Below, piece by piece: positions 51,526 to 60,830 of a DNA stretch of 64,000 nt. The stretch spans positions 4,247,419-4,311,418 of the forward strand of contig NZ_CP053069.1 of assembly GCF_013003965.1 (NCBI RefSeq). The letters run 5' to 3'. Source of the DNA: Usitatibacter rugosus. GTDB taxonomy: Bacteria; Pseudomonadota; Gammaproteobacteria; Burkholderiales; Usitatibacteraceae. Numbering within the stretch: position 1 is the stretch's first letter; every line of letters begins with the position of its first letter. The notes under the pieces were generated by a model. The model worked only from the letters and a program-made list of their open reading frames with translations. It searched no databases and was not told the DNA's origin. The position numbers and the translations under genes are program-made.

Positions 51526-51846
51526 ATGCCGCTGCTTGGATCGCAGGAGAAGGGGGAGCTCGAGGTACTCATCCTCGGGAAGCTGGAAAAGCACTATGAG
51601 AAGTACGGGCCGCTGTCGTTGCTGGAGCCCGGACTCCGCGTCATCGTGACTTCCGGCGGCGTCGAGCTTGCCACCCGACCCCAACAGGACGCGCTCGCGC
51701 AAGTCGAGACGCGATCCCTCTTTACTGCCCTTTGCTACCTCGCCGCCGACGGGACCCAGGCCATGCCGCACGAAAGCCTCGAACCGCTCGCCACGGAGGC
51801 GACCAGCTCGCTCGCCGCGCAGATCAACAAGCTGCTGGGGTCGTGA
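51526..51846 (+). CDS. uncharacterised 106-residue protein upstream of bioA
   Basis: Soluble, mostly helical, no known motif: M-P-L-L-G-S-Q-E-K-G-E-L-E-V-L-I-L-G-K-L-E-K. Its stop overlaps the bioA GTG start by 4 bp, so the genes are coupled. Function unknown. Confidence 0.6.
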   Translation: MPLLGSQEKGELEVLILGKLEKHYEKYGPLSLLEPGLRVIVTSGGVELATRPQQDALAQVETRSLFTALCYLAADGTQAMPHESLEPLATEATSSLAAQINKLLGS

Positions 51847-53129
51847 GCAACGAGCGCGCGGTCGCGCGCAGCCTCGCGGCGGTTTGGCATCCCTGTACCC
51901 AGATGAAGGCGCACGAGCGCTTCCCGCTCGTGCCGATCGCGCGCGCGAAGGGCGCCTGGCTCGAGGACTTCGAGGGCAAGCGCATCCTGGATGGGGTCAG
52001 CTCCTGGTGGGTGAACCTGCTCGGCCACGGCCACCCCGAGATCGAGGCGGCGATCCGCGACCAGCTCGGCAAGGTCTCCCACGTGATGCTGGCGGGCTTC
52101 ACGCACGAGCCGGTGATCGAGCTCTCGGAGCGGCTCGCGCGCGTGGCGCCCGGGAAGCTGGGGCACGTCTTCTATGCCTCCGACGGCGCCAGTGCCACGG
52201 AGATCGCGCTCAAGATGGCCTTCCACTACTGGGCCAATCGCGGCAAGCGCGGCAAGAATCGCTTCGTTTCGCTCGACGGCGGCTATCACGGCGAGACGGT
52301 GGGCGCGCTCGCCGTCACCGACGTCGCGATCTTCCGCGATGCCTATGCGCCGTTGCTGCGCGAGAACCTGCGCGTGCCTTTTCCCGGCGAGGCGGGCGCG
52401 ATCGACGCGCTGGAGCGCCTGCTGTCCGAGCGCCATGCCGAGATTGCGGCGCTGATCGTCGAGCCCATCGTGCAGGGTGCGGCGGGCATGCGGATGTATT
52501 CGCCGGAGTATCTCGTCCGCGCGCGGGAGCTCTGCACGCGCTACGAGGTGCTGCTGATCGCCGACGAGATCATGACGGGCTTCGGGCGCACCGGGACATT
52601 GTTCGCGTGGGAGCAGGCAAAGTGCGAAGGGCCGGACCTGATGTGCCTGTCGAAGGGCATCACCGGGGGATTCCTCCCGCTCTCGTGCGTGCTGTGCACC
52701 GACGAGGTGTACGCGGCGTTCTACGACGATGATGTCGCGCGCGGCTTCCTCCATTCGCATTCGTACACGGGCAACGCCCTCGCCTGCCGCGCCGCGTGCA
52801 CGGTGCTGGATATCCTCGAGCGCGACGGCGTGATCGCCGGCAACCGCGCCAAGGCCGAGCGCTTCACGGCGAGCGCGGGCGAGCTCGCGTCGCATCCGTC
52901 CGTTCGCAACTTCCGGCAGCGCGGCATGATCTGGGCCTTCGAGGTCGATACGCAGGCGGCGGAGTTCGCGCGCCAGGCCTTCGAGCTCGCACTCTCCCGC
53001 GGCGTGCTGCTGCGGCCCATCGGGCGCACCGTCTACTTCATGCCGCCCTATGTGATCGGCGACCGCGAGTTCGCGCTGCTGGTGGATGCCGGCCTCGCCA
53101 TCGCCGGTCGCTTCGGAACGCCGTCGTGA
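51843..53129 (+). CDS. bioA: adenosylmethionine-8-amino-7-oxononanoate aminotransferase BioA
   Basis: 428 residues, class-III PLP aminotransferase. BioA-type markers are D-G-V-S-S-W-W-V-N-L-L-G-H, F-Y-A-S-D-G-A-S-A-T-E-I-A, the PLP Asp in I-A-D-E-I-M-T-G-F-G-R-T-G and the PLP Lys in C-L-S-K-G-I-T-G-G. It converts KAPA to DAPA in biotin synthesis using SAM as amino donor. GTG start overlapping the upstream gene; no other bio gene is present here. Confidence 0.94.
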   Translation: MSNERAVARSLAAVWHPCTQMKAHERFPLVPIARAKGAWLEDFEGKRILDGVSSWWVNLLGHGHPEIEAAIRDQLGKVSHVMLAGFTHEPVIELSERLARVAPGKLGHVFYASDGASATEIALKMAFHYWANRGKRGKNRFVSLDGGYHGETVGALAVTDVAIFRDAYAPLLRENLRVPFPGEAGAIDALERLLSERHAEIAALIVEPIVQGAAGMRMYSPEYLVRARELCTRYEVLLIADEIMTGFGRTGTLFAWEQAKCEGPDLMCLSKGITGGFLPLSCVLCTDEVYAAFYDDDVARGFLHSHSYTGNALACRAACTVLDILERDGVIAGNRAKAERFTASAGELASHPSVRNFRQRGMIWAFEVDTQAAEFARQAFELALSRGVLLRPIGRTVYFMPPYVIGDREFALLVDAGLAIAGRFGTPS

Positions 53130-54529
53130 GGCGCTTCCTCGCAGCACTGATCCTCGCCGTGCCGCTGCTCGCCTCCGCGCGCGATCTCCCCACAACGGTG
53201 AAGGCGGAGCTTGCGAAGGCGGGCGTGCCGATCGATGCGGTCGGCGTCGTCGTGGAGCCGGTGGAAGGCGGCAGCGCGCTGGTGTCCGTGAACGCGGACA
53301 AGCCGCTCAACCCGGCTTCGGTGATGAAGCTCGTCACCACGTACGCGGGCCTCGATCTCCTCGGGCCCGCCTTCACGTTCAAGACACAGCTCATCGTCGC
53401 GGGCGAGATCCGCAACGGCGTGCTCCAGGGCGACCTCGTGATCCGCGGCGGCGGCGATCCGAAGCTCACCTACGATCGCATCTGGAAGATGGTCCACCAG
53501 CTTCGCTCCCGCGGCGTGCAAGAGATCCGCGGGGACGTGGTGCTCGACCGCACCTACTTCGCGCCCCTCGTCCACGACCCGGCCAAGTTCGATGGCGACA
53601 CGCGCCGCGCCTACAACGTGGGGCCCGACGCGCTGCTCGCCAACTTCAAGGCGATCGACTTCCGCTTCGTGCCGACCGATGGAGGGATCCGCGTCTTCGG
53701 CGAACCGGACCTGCCCAACGTCACGATCGCGAGCCGCCTCACGCCAGTGAAGGAGGCGTGCGGTGCATGGCGGCGCAACATCCGCCACGAGATCGAGGAG
53801 ACGGGGCTGCTCGCCACGGTCGTCTTCTCCGGCACCTATCCGCAGGACTGCGGCGAGAAAAGCTGGGCGCTCTCCGTCTTCGACGGCGACCGCTACTTCG
53901 AGAGCGCCTTCCGCTGGGCGTGGAGCGAAGCGGGCGGCAAGATCCTCGGCAAGGTGCGCGCCGGCACGCGGCCGGTGGAGGCAAAGCTCCTCTACACCGA
54001 GGAATCCGATCCGCTCGCCGAGCTGGTGCGCGACATCAACAAGTTCTCCAACAACGTGATGGCGCGGCAGCTCTTCCTCACGCTCTCCGCGGAGAAGCTC
54101 GGGGTCCCGGGCGAGGCGAAGGCGAGCAGCCTCGTGATCGCCGAGTGGCTGCGGCAGAAGGACATCCGCGCGCCGGAGCTGCAGATCGAGAATGGCGCGG
54201 GCCTCTCGCGCGCAGACCGGGCCAGTGCCGCCACGCTCGCGGCGCTGTTGAAGAGTGCCTGGGGCAGCCCGGTGATGCCCGAGCTCGTCTCGTCGCTGCC
54301 GGTGTTCGCGCTCGACGGCACGTTCAAGAACACGCGTAGCGCCGCGGCCGGCCAGGCGCACATCAAGGGCGGAACGCTGACCGGCGTGCAGGCGATCGCG
54401 GGCTTCGTGCGCGACGTGAAGGGCCGCCGGTGGATCGTCGTGATGATGGCCAACCACGACAACGCCAACCGGGCCCAGCCGGCCCTCGACGCCCTGGTCG
54501 AGTGGGTCCATCGGGGCGGCGGACGATAG
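53126..54529 (+). CDS. dacB: D-alanyl-D-alanine carboxypeptidase/endopeptidase PBP4 (DacB)
   Basis: 467 residues with a signal peptide (M-R-R-F-L-A-A-L-I-L-A-V-P-L-L-A-S-A) and class-C penicillin-binding motifs: S-x-x-K in N-P-A-S-V-M-K, S-x-N in S-N-N and K-G-G region I-K-G-G-T-L-T-G. It trims peptidoglycan peptides in the periplasm. The GTG start overlaps the bioA stop by 4 bp. Confidence 0.93.
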   Translation: MRRFLAALILAVPLLASARDLPTTVKAELAKAGVPIDAVGVVVEPVEGGSALVSVNADKPLNPASVMKLVTTYAGLDLLGPAFTFKTQLIVAGEIRNGVLQGDLVIRGGGDPKLTYDRIWKMVHQLRSRGVQEIRGDVVLDRTYFAPLVHDPAKFDGDTRRAYNVGPDALLANFKAIDFRFVPTDGGIRVFGEPDLPNVTIASRLTPVKEACGAWRRNIRHEIEETGLLATVVFSGTYPQDCGEKSWALSVFDGDRYFESAFRWAWSEAGGKILGKVRAGTRPVEAKLLYTEESDPLAELVRDINKFSNNVMARQLFLTLSAEKLGVPGEAKASSLVIAEWLRQKDIRAPELQIENGAGLSRADRASAATLAALLKSAWGSPVMPELVSSLPVFALDGTFKNTRSAAAGQAHIKGGTLTGVQAIAGFVRDVKGRRWIVVMMANHDNANRAQPALDALVEWVHRGGGR

Positions 54530-54612
54530 GGCAGGAAATGGGGTGTTGCGGCAAGGAGCCGCCCCCGACGCCGGGAGTAGACTTTTGTCTCCCCAGCCTC
54601 CTGGAGATCCCC

Positions 54613-55857
54613 ATGAGAAAGATCCTGCTCGCGGTACTCCTCGCGTTCGGCCTGCCGGCCGCCGCCGACGAGACCTGCCTCTCCCCGTACACCACCGCGC
54701 TCATCAAGGGCCAGGAGGACTACATCCACGTCTGGGCCCTCGGCGTGAAGGACCTCGGCGACGGCCAGGACAAATTGGTCACCATCGGCGCGAATCCCAA
54801 GGCCAAGGACTACGGCAAGGTCGTGAGCAGCGTCTCGGTCGGGGGGCGCGGCGAAGCGCACCACATGGGCTTCACCGACGACCGGCGCTACCTCTGGGCC
54901 GGCGGCCTGTCAGACAACAAGATCTACGTGTTCGACCTCCAGGACCCGGCCAAGCCCAAGCTCACGAAGACGATTTCCGACCTGGGTGCGAAGACCGGCT
55001 ACCTCGGGCCGCACACGTTCTACGCCACGCCCGGCCGCATGATCATCGGCACGCTCTCGAACACGAAGGACAAGGGCGGCGTCACGGGGCTCGCGGTCTA
55101 CAACAACAAGGGCGAGTACGTCGCGAAGTACGACCTGCCGGTTTCCGGCGGCGGCGACGGCTATGGCTACGACGTGGCCATCAACCCGGCGAAGAACACG
55201 ATGCTCACTTCGAGCTTCACCGGCTACACCAACTACATGCGGCCCCTGGGCGACCTCGTGAAGGACGGCGAGGCGATGAAGAAGTTCGGCAACACGATGG
55301 TGGTGTGGGACCACAAGGCGATGAAGCCGGTGAAGGTGCTCGCCGTGCCCGGTGCTCCGCTCGAGATCCGCTGGTCGCCGAAGGCCGGCGACAACTGGGC
55401 CATCACCGCCACGGCGCTCACCTCCAAGCTGTGGCTCGTGAAGCAGGAAGGCAAGGAGTGGGTCGCCAAGGAAGTGGGCACGATCGGCGACCCGGCGAAG
55501 ATCCCGCTGCCGGTGGACATCAGCATCACCGCCGACGGCAAGGGCCTGTGGGTGAACACGTTCATGGACGGCACCACGCGCTACTTCGACCTCACCAATC
55601 CCGAGCAGCCGAAGCAGACGTATTCGAAGGTCACCGGCAAGCAGGTCAACATGATCTCGCAGAGCTGGGACGGCAAGCGCGTGTACATCGCCTCGTCGCT
55701 GCTCGAGAACTGGGACAAGGGCGGCGCCGACAATGAGCAGTTCGTGCGAGCCTTCGACTGGGACGGCAAGGAGCTGAAGCCCGCCTTCGAGGTCGACTTC
55801 ACGAAGGAAAAGCTGGGCCGGGCGCACCACATGAAGTTCTCGGCGAAGCCGCGTTGA
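54613..55857 (+). CDS. methanethiol oxidase / SBP56 selenium-binding family protein
   Basis: 414 residues with a signal peptide (M-R-K-I-L-L-A-V-L-L-A-F-G-L-P-A-A-A). The SBP56/MTO beta-propeller has R-G-E-A-H-H-M-G-F, G-P-H-T-F-Y-A-T-P and R-A-H-H-M-K-F-S; the repeated His are candidate copper ligands. Periplasmic members oxidise methanethiol to formaldehyde, H2S and H2O2. The downstream SCO1-type gene matches the mtoX neighbourhood in methanethiol oxidisers. Confidence 0.85.
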   Translation: MRKILLAVLLAFGLPAAADETCLSPYTTALIKGQEDYIHVWALGVKDLGDGQDKLVTIGANPKAKDYGKVVSSVSVGGRGEAHHMGFTDDRRYLWAGGLSDNKIYVFDLQDPAKPKLTKTISDLGAKTGYLGPHTFYATPGRMIIGTLSNTKDKGGVTGLAVYNNKGEYVAKYDLPVSGGGDGYGYDVAINPAKNTMLTSSFTGYTNYMRPLGDLVKDGEAMKKFGNTMVVWDHKAMKPVKVLAVPGAPLEIRWSPKAGDNWAITATALTSKLWLVKQEGKEWVAKEVGTIGDPAKIPLPVDISITADGKGLWVNTFMDGTTRYFDLTNPEQPKQTYSKVTGKQVNMISQSWDGKRVYIASSLLENWDKGGADNEQFVRAFDWDGKELKPAFEVDFTKEKLGRAHHMKFSAKPR

Positions 55858-56522
55858 GGGTTCGCGCCACTCTCCTCGTCCTCGCCGCGCTGGTCGCCTT
55901 CGAAGTGCCCGCGGCGCAGGACGAGAAGCGCGTGGCGTTCCCGCAGCAACTCTTCACCGCGCCGCCCGCGGGGTCCTATTCCCTGCCGCCGATCCAGGCC
56001 GCGCCGCGCGGCACGGTGCTGGATGAGCAAGGCCGCAGCCGCTCGCTCGCCGGGTATCTCCACGGCCACGTTACGCTGTTGTCGTTCATCTACACGCATT
56101 GCACCGATCCGGCGGGCTGCCCGCTCGCGTTCGCCACGCTCGCCGCGGTGCGCGATAGACTCGCCGCACGGCCCGAGACCGCGAAAGCGCAGCTCGTGAG
56201 CCTGTCCTTCGATCCCCGCTACGACACGCCCGACGTGATGCGCCTCTTCACGAAAACGTACGACGGCAACGGCCGCAAGCCCGCGTGGCATTTCCTTACC
56301 ACGGCGTCGGACTCGCAGCTCGCGCCGCTGCTCGTGGGCTTCGGCCAGGATGCGGCGGTCGCCGATGCCCCGGGCGGTGCGCGGCGGCTGGACCATACGC
56401 TGCGCGTCTTCCTGATCGACCGGCGCTCGCGCGTGCGCGAGATCTACTCCAGCGCCTACCTGATGCCCGAGGTGATCGTGAACGACATCCTCACGCTCGC
56501 CGCCGAGGACGGAACGCCATGA
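55854..56522 (+). CDS. SCO1/SenC family copper chaperone-like protein
   Basis: 222 residues with a TTG start overlapping the upstream stop by 4 bp. A signal peptide precedes a thioredoxin-like SCO domain with Y-T-H-C-T-D-P-A-G-C-P-L-A (C-x5-C instead of the usual C-x3-C) and a conserved distal His in R-L-D-H-T-L-R. It probably delivers copper to the methanethiol oxidase. Note that this SenC name is unrelated to selenoneine senC. Confidence 0.82.
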   Translation: MRVRATLLVLAALVAFEVPAAQDEKRVAFPQQLFTAPPAGSYSLPPIQAAPRGTVLDEQGRSRSLAGYLHGHVTLLSFIYTHCTDPAGCPLAFATLAAVRDRLAARPETAKAQLVSLSFDPRYDTPDVMRLFTKTYDGNGRKPAWHFLTTASDSQLAPLLVGFGQDAAVADAPGGARRLDHTLRVFLIDRRSRVREIYSSAYLMPEVIVNDILTLAAEDGTP

Positions 56523-58108
56523 GCGCCACGCACGAAGTCGCCAACCAGCCGCCGCCGCACGAGGGGTACAACGCTTTCACGTCGAATCCGTGGCTGGTCG
56601 CGGCGGCCCGGAGACTTCCCGTTGCGGATGCCGCGATGGCGCTCGGCGATTTCGTCGGCAGCCGCGATGCGCAGGCGCTTGCTCGCGAAGCGAACCGCAA
56701 CGAGCCGGAGCTTCGCACGCACGATCGCTACGGCAACCGCATCGATTTCGTGGAATACCACCCGAGCTACCACGCGTTGATGGCGAAGGCGATCGGCTCC
56801 GGCGTGCACTCGCTCGCGTGGACGGCGCCGCAGTCGGGCTTCACGTCGCGCGCGGTGATCTTCTATCTCTGGAACGTCCTGGAGCAGGGCACGGCGTGCC
56901 CCGTGACGATGACCTTCGCCGGCGTGCAGGTGCTGCGCCAGTCGCCGGACCTCGCGCGCACGTGGGAGCCGAAGGTGCTCGCGAATGCCTACGATCCGCG
57001 GCCGCTGCCCGTCGCGGAGAAATCCAACGTCACGTTCGGCATGGCGATGACGGAGAAGCAGGGCGGCTCCGATCTTCGCGCGGTTCAGACGGTCGCCGAA
57101 CGGACTGCAGACGGCAGCTATCGCCTCACGGGCCACAAGTGGTTCTGCTCGGCGCCGATGAGCGATGCGTTCTTCACGCTGGCGCGGCTTCCTGAGGGCG
57201 TCACATGCTTCTTCGTGCCGCGCTCGCTGCCGGACGGCACGCGCAACCCCTTCCTGATCCAGCGCCTGAAGGACAAGTGCGGAAATCGCTCGAACGCGTC
57301 GTCCGAGATCGAGTACCGCGACACCACTGCGTGGATCGTGGGCGAGCCCGGCCGTGGCATTCCGACGCTGATCGAGATGGCGCACCTCACGCGCTTCGAC
57401 ATCGTCGTGGGCACCGCGGGCATGATGCGCTCGGCCTTCGCCGAGGCGCTGCACCACGCCCGGCACCGTGAAGCGTTCGGCAAGAAGCTCGCCGCGCATC
57501 CGCTGATGGCCAACGTGCTGGCGGATCTTTCCCTCGAGGCGCAGGCGGCGGCGCTGATGGCGTTCCGGCTCGCGCGCGCTTTCGATGCTTCGGATGCCCG
57601 GGAACGTGCGGTGCAACGGACGCTGACGCCCGTGGCGAAGTACTGGCACTGCAAGCGCCTGCCGGTGATGACGGTGGAGGCGATGGAGGTGCTGGGCGGC
57701 AACGGCTACGTCGAGGAGGCTCCGCTCGCGCGGCTCTATCGCGAGGCGCCGCTGAATGGCATCTGGGAAGGCAGCGGCAACGTGATCTGCCTCGACGTGC
57801 TGCGGTCTATCGCCAAATCGCGCGAGGGGCTCGATGCGTTGCTGGAAGACATGGCGGGCGTCGGCGACGAGCGGCTGTCGCGCCATGCGAAGGCCATCGG
57901 TGACGCGATCGCGAAGCCCGAAGGTGCGGAGACCCTTGCGCGCCGGCTCGTCGAGCAGATCGCGGTCGGAACGCAGGCGGTGTTGATGGCACGGGAAGCG
58001 AATGCCGCGGCGGCCGATGCATTCATCGCTTCTCGCATCGCGGGCGACGGCGGAAGGCAACTCGGGACGCTGCCGGCGTCGGCGCGGACGGCCGAGATCC
58101 TCAGTTGA
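56519..58108 (+). CDS. acyl-CoA dehydrogenase, AidB-like
   Basis: 529 residues, acyl-CoA dehydrogenase fold, longer than classic ones as in AidB. Markers include F-G-M-A-M-T-E-K-Q-G-G-S-D, L-T-G-H-K-W-F-C-S-A, C-G-N-R-S-N-A-S-S-E and E-V-L-G-G-N-G-Y-V-E-E. AidB is induced by alkylation and may protect DNA. The start overlaps the SCO1-type gene by 4 bp, so it is part of that operon. Confidence 0.9.
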   Translation: MSATHEVANQPPPHEGYNAFTSNPWLVAAARRLPVADAAMALGDFVGSRDAQALAREANRNEPELRTHDRYGNRIDFVEYHPSYHALMAKAIGSGVHSLAWTAPQSGFTSRAVIFYLWNVLEQGTACPVTMTFAGVQVLRQSPDLARTWEPKVLANAYDPRPLPVAEKSNVTFGMAMTEKQGGSDLRAVQTVAERTADGSYRLTGHKWFCSAPMSDAFFTLARLPEGVTCFFVPRSLPDGTRNPFLIQRLKDKCGNRSNASSEIEYRDTTAWIVGEPGRGIPTLIEMAHLTRFDIVVGTAGMMRSAFAEALHHARHREAFGKKLAAHPLMANVLADLSLEAQAAALMAFRLARAFDASDARERAVQRTLTPVAKYWHCKRLPVMTVEAMEVLGGNGYVEEAPLARLYREAPLNGIWEGSGNVICLDVLRSIAKSREGLDALLEDMAGVGDERLSRHAKAIGDAIAKPEGAETLARRLVEQIAVGTQAVLMAREANAAAADAFIASRIAGDGGRQLGTLPASARTAEILS

Positions 58109-58595
58109 GGAATGCGTAGCCCGCGTTGAGGAACGCGGCGAACGTCACCCACGCCCCGTAGGGCACCATCAAGAGGGCGGCCGTGCGGTCCACTCGGTCG
58201 AAAGCGAGGATCGTGGCGCCGATCGCGACCAGCAGCGCCGTGATGATGCCGAATGCAGCCCACATCAGGTGCGCGCCAAAGAACACGGGCGTCCACAGGA
58301 AGTTGAGCGCGAGCTGGGTGAGGAAGATGCGGCGCGCGATCCTCACGGGATGGGAAAAGCCGTCGTGCTCGACGCGATGCATCGCGTACGCCATCAAGAG
58401 GTAGAGCGCGGTCCACACCGGTCCGAAGAGCCAGTTCGGCGGCGCATACCAGGGCCGATTGAGCGACTGGAACCAAGCGTCCGGTTGGAACAGGAAGCCG
58501 ATCGCGAGTCCACCGCCCAGGCATACGGCCATCCACAGGATCAAGCGCTCGGGGTGGCTGCTGCGGTTTGCGAAGATCGGGTGGTCGATGGCCAT
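58101..58595 (-). CDS. TspO/MBR family protein
   Basis: 164 residues, five membrane helices. The family motif W-Y-A-P-P-N-W-L-F-G-P-V-W-T-A-L-Y-L-L-M-A-Y-A and L-A-L-N-F-L-W-T-P are present. TspO proteins bind tetrapyrroles and affect stress responses. Its 3' end overlaps the AidB-like gene by 8 bp on the opposite strand. Confidence 0.92.
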   Translation of the reverse strand: MAIDHPIFANRSSHPERLILWMAVCLGGGLAIGFLFQPDAWFQSLNRPWYAPPNWLFGPVWTALYLLMAYAMHRVEHDGFSHPVRIARRIFLTQLALNFLWTPVFFGAHLMWAAFGIITALLVAIGATILAFDRVDRTAALLMVPYGAWVTFAAFLNAGYAFLN

Positions 58596-58683
58596 GCGCC
58601 ATTGTCCGGGGCGGCACTGCCCTTCGGAATCGGCCCGGGCACCGTCGCCCTGTCAGCCGTTGCCGACGTCGCGCGCGCGGACA

Positions 58684-58689
58684 CATACT
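58684..58689 (+). promoter_or_regulatory. -10 box CATACT, leaderless start of the PLP enzyme gene
   Basis: CATACT, then CCCGGG, then the ATG at 58696. No ribosome-binding sequence. Confidence 0.35.
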
Positions 58690-58695
58690 CCCGGG

Positions 58696-59970
58696 ATGAA
58701 CGAACTATTGCGGGATTTCCTCGACCCGTGGATCGGGCCGGGCGACAAGGGCTTTCCGGTGGCGGCGGCGCGCGTGCGATCGTCGCAGGTCGGTGCGCTT
58801 GGGTGGAACGTGTTGCGCGGGGACCTCCCGTTTCCGCTGGCCGTGATCCGCGAAGAGCGGCTGCGGGGCAACCTCGCCTGGCTGCAGGATTTCTCGCGCG
58901 GGCAGCGTGCGGAACTCGCGCCGCATGGCAAGACGACGATGTCGCCGCAGATCTTTCGCCGGCAGCTCGATGCGGGCGCGTGGGGGATGACGGTCGCGAA
59001 CATGGCGCAGCTCACGGTGGCGGTGGCGAGCGGCGCGCGCAACGCCATCATCGCGAACCAGGTGCTGGATGCCCGCGACCTCGAGGGGCTCGCGGCGCTG
59101 CGGCTCGCGAATCCGGAGCTGCGCGTGTGGTTCCTGCTGGATTCGCTGTCGCAACTTGCGATGCTCGAGGCGCGCGCGCCTTCCGAACCGCACACGGTGC
59201 TGCTGGAGATGGGTTTCGCGGGCGGTCGCACCGGGTGCCGCAGCGTGGAGGATGCCGTGGCGCTGGCGCGCGCGGCGCGAAAAAGTCCCGCCGTTCGCCT
59301 CGCGGGCATCGAATGCTACGAGGGCTTGTTCGCCACGGGCGACGATCCGACCGACCGCGGCCTGGTGGGGGCGCTCATGCAGCGGGTGCACCTGGTGGCG
59401 ACGATCTGCGACGACGAAGGCCTGTTCGAATGCGACGAGGTGATCGTCTCCGCGGGCGGCTCGGCGCTGTTCGACCTCGTCGCCGGGAAGATGCACCCCG
59501 CGATCCGCCGTCCCGTACGCGCCGTCCTGCGATCGGGCTGCTATGCCACGCACGACCATGGAACCTACGAGCGTTCGATGGTGGGTGTGTCGCGCCGCCT
59601 CGGCTGCGATGTGGGCCTGCGCGCGGCGCTCGAGGTGTGGACGCGCGTGCAATCGACGCCGGAGCCCGGGCTCGCGATCCTCACCGCCGGCAAGCGCGAC
59701 GTCTCGTACGACATCGAGATGCCGCGGCCCGTGCGTTGGCATCGAGCCGCCGATGCGAGCCTCGTCGACGCGCCAACGGAATGGAGCATCCCGAAGATGA
59801 ACGACCAGCATGCGTATCTCGTGCTGGCCGCCGGCGCTCCGGTACCGGCCGTGGGCGATCGCATCGCGCTGGGGATCTCGCATCCGTGCACCACGTTCGA
59901 CAAGTGGCGCTGGCTCGCGCTCGTCGACGAGCGCTACAACGTCACCGGGGCGGTCACGACCTGCTTCTGA
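58696..59970 (+). CDS. D-serine deaminase / D-threonine aldolase-like PLP enzyme
   Basis: 424 residues with an alanine-racemase-like N-terminal barrel. The PLP Lys is in A-P-H-G-K-T-T-M-S-P, with family motifs G-A-W-G-M-T-V-A-N and G-I-E-C-Y-E-G. The C-terminal domain carries the metal-site His/Cys H-P-C-T-T-F-D-K-W (DSD1-type). It would act on D-serine or related D-amino-acids. Start chosen by domain and the -10 box. Confidence 0.85.
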   Translation: MNELLRDFLDPWIGPGDKGFPVAAARVRSSQVGALGWNVLRGDLPFPLAVIREERLRGNLAWLQDFSRGQRAELAPHGKTTMSPQIFRRQLDAGAWGMTVANMAQLTVAVASGARNAIIANQVLDARDLEGLAALRLANPELRVWFLLDSLSQLAMLEARAPSEPHTVLLEMGFAGGRTGCRSVEDAVALARAARKSPAVRLAGIECYEGLFATGDDPTDRGLVGALMQRVHLVATICDDEGLFECDEVIVSAGGSALFDLVAGKMHPAIRRPVRAVLRSGCYATHDHGTYERSMVGVSRRLGCDVGLRAALEVWTRVQSTPEPGLAILTAGKRDVSYDIEMPRPVRWHRAADASLVDAPTEWSIPKMNDQHAYLVLAAGAPVPAVGDRIALGISHPCTTFDKWRWLALVDERYNVTGAVTTCF

Positions 59971-60750
59971 TCAGTCGTCGCCCACGACGTTGCGTTTGCC
60001 GAAGCGCGAGAAGATCCCCACGGCGGTCAGTGCCGCGAGCGTCGCCGCGCCGAAGCCCATCGCAAGGCCCAGCGGCTGCAGCGCGACTCCGACGACGAGG
60101 AAGAACGACGCGAAGCCCGTGAGGCCGGTGAGGAAGCCGCGCTGCACCCTGGCCAAGGCTTCCGGCCCGTAGAGCTTGAGTGTGAACGGCGGGATCACCG
60201 AACCCGTCACCGGCACCGAGAGCAGCACGCCGCTCACGACGGGGCCGAAGCGCGTCGAACCCCACAGGATGACGGCCGCGATCGCGAAGGCCGCGGCCAT
60301 GCGAAGGGCCAGCTCGATGCGCGGCACGGCCGGCAGTGCGCCGTCGTCCTTCGCTCGCGGCAACACGCGCCACATCACGAGGAGTGCTGCGACGCCATAC
60401 GAGGCCGCCACCCACCACGGGTATTCGAGATGAGCGAGCCCCACGCCGACGATCGCGAAGGCCCCCCATCCGCTGAGCAAACCCGCGATCCAACCGAAGC
60501 GGCGACCCACGTACGCCATCGCGATCTGATGCGCGGCTTGCGCGACGAGGCCCGCCAGCGTCACGAGCGCCACCTTGGCCGCGAACACCGTCCCGTGATC
60601 CATCGCGAGGAAGATGATGATCGGCGCGCCCACCATCGGCATGCCGCCGAGGTAGCCCGACACCGTGTGGCCCCACTTGCGCGCGGCGAGGCTCGCGAGT
60701 CCCACGGCAATCGGGACCAGCGCGAGCTTGAGGAGAGTGGTCGGATCCAT
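59971..60750 (-). CDS. eight-helix membrane protein with internal duplication
   Basis: 259 residues, about eight hydrophobic helices. The halves resemble each other: G-H-T-V-S-G-Y-L-G-G-M-P-M-V-G-A-P-I (about 27-44) and G-P-V-V-S-G-V-L-L-S-V-P-V-T-G-S-V-I (about 168-185). Such inverted or direct duplications are usual in transporters. The family is not recognised with certainty. Its stop directly abuts the stop of the convergent PLP gene. Confidence 0.7.
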   Translation of the reverse strand: MDPTTLLKLALVPIAVGLASLAARKWGHTVSGYLGGMPMVGAPIIIFLAMDHGTVFAAKVALVTLAGLVAQAAHQIAMAYVGRRFGWIAGLLSGWGAFAIVGVGLAHLEYPWWVAASYGVAALLVMWRVLPRAKDDGALPAVPRIELALRMAAAFAIAAVILWGSTRFGPVVSGVLLSVPVTGSVIPPFTLKLYGPEALARVQRGFLTGLTGFASFFLVVGVALQPLGLAMGFGAATLAALTAVGIFSRFGKRNVVGDD

Positions 60751-60754
60751 GAAA

Positions 60755-60830
60755 GTAATTAGGGTCAGCTTCTTTTTTCGTTTCCGGCCAACACGGCCGG
60801 CGGGCGAAAAAAGAAGCTGACCCTAATTAC
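60755..60830. repeat. doubled GTCAG-core palindrome, 26-bp inverted repeat with GC inner hairpin
   Basis: The arms 60755-60780 and 60805-60830 are perfectly complementary (core ATTAGGGTCAGCTTC). The loop has CCGGCC...GGCCGG. It is a sister of the element at 14823-14905. The methyltransferase stop begins at 60831, one base after the arm. Confidence 0.87.

Noticed and set aside
55854..56522. SCO1/SenC gene as the selenophosphate synthetase senC of the selenoneine pathway
   Set aside because: The shared name is a coincidence. This protein is a thioredoxin-fold copper chaperone, not a SelD homolog.
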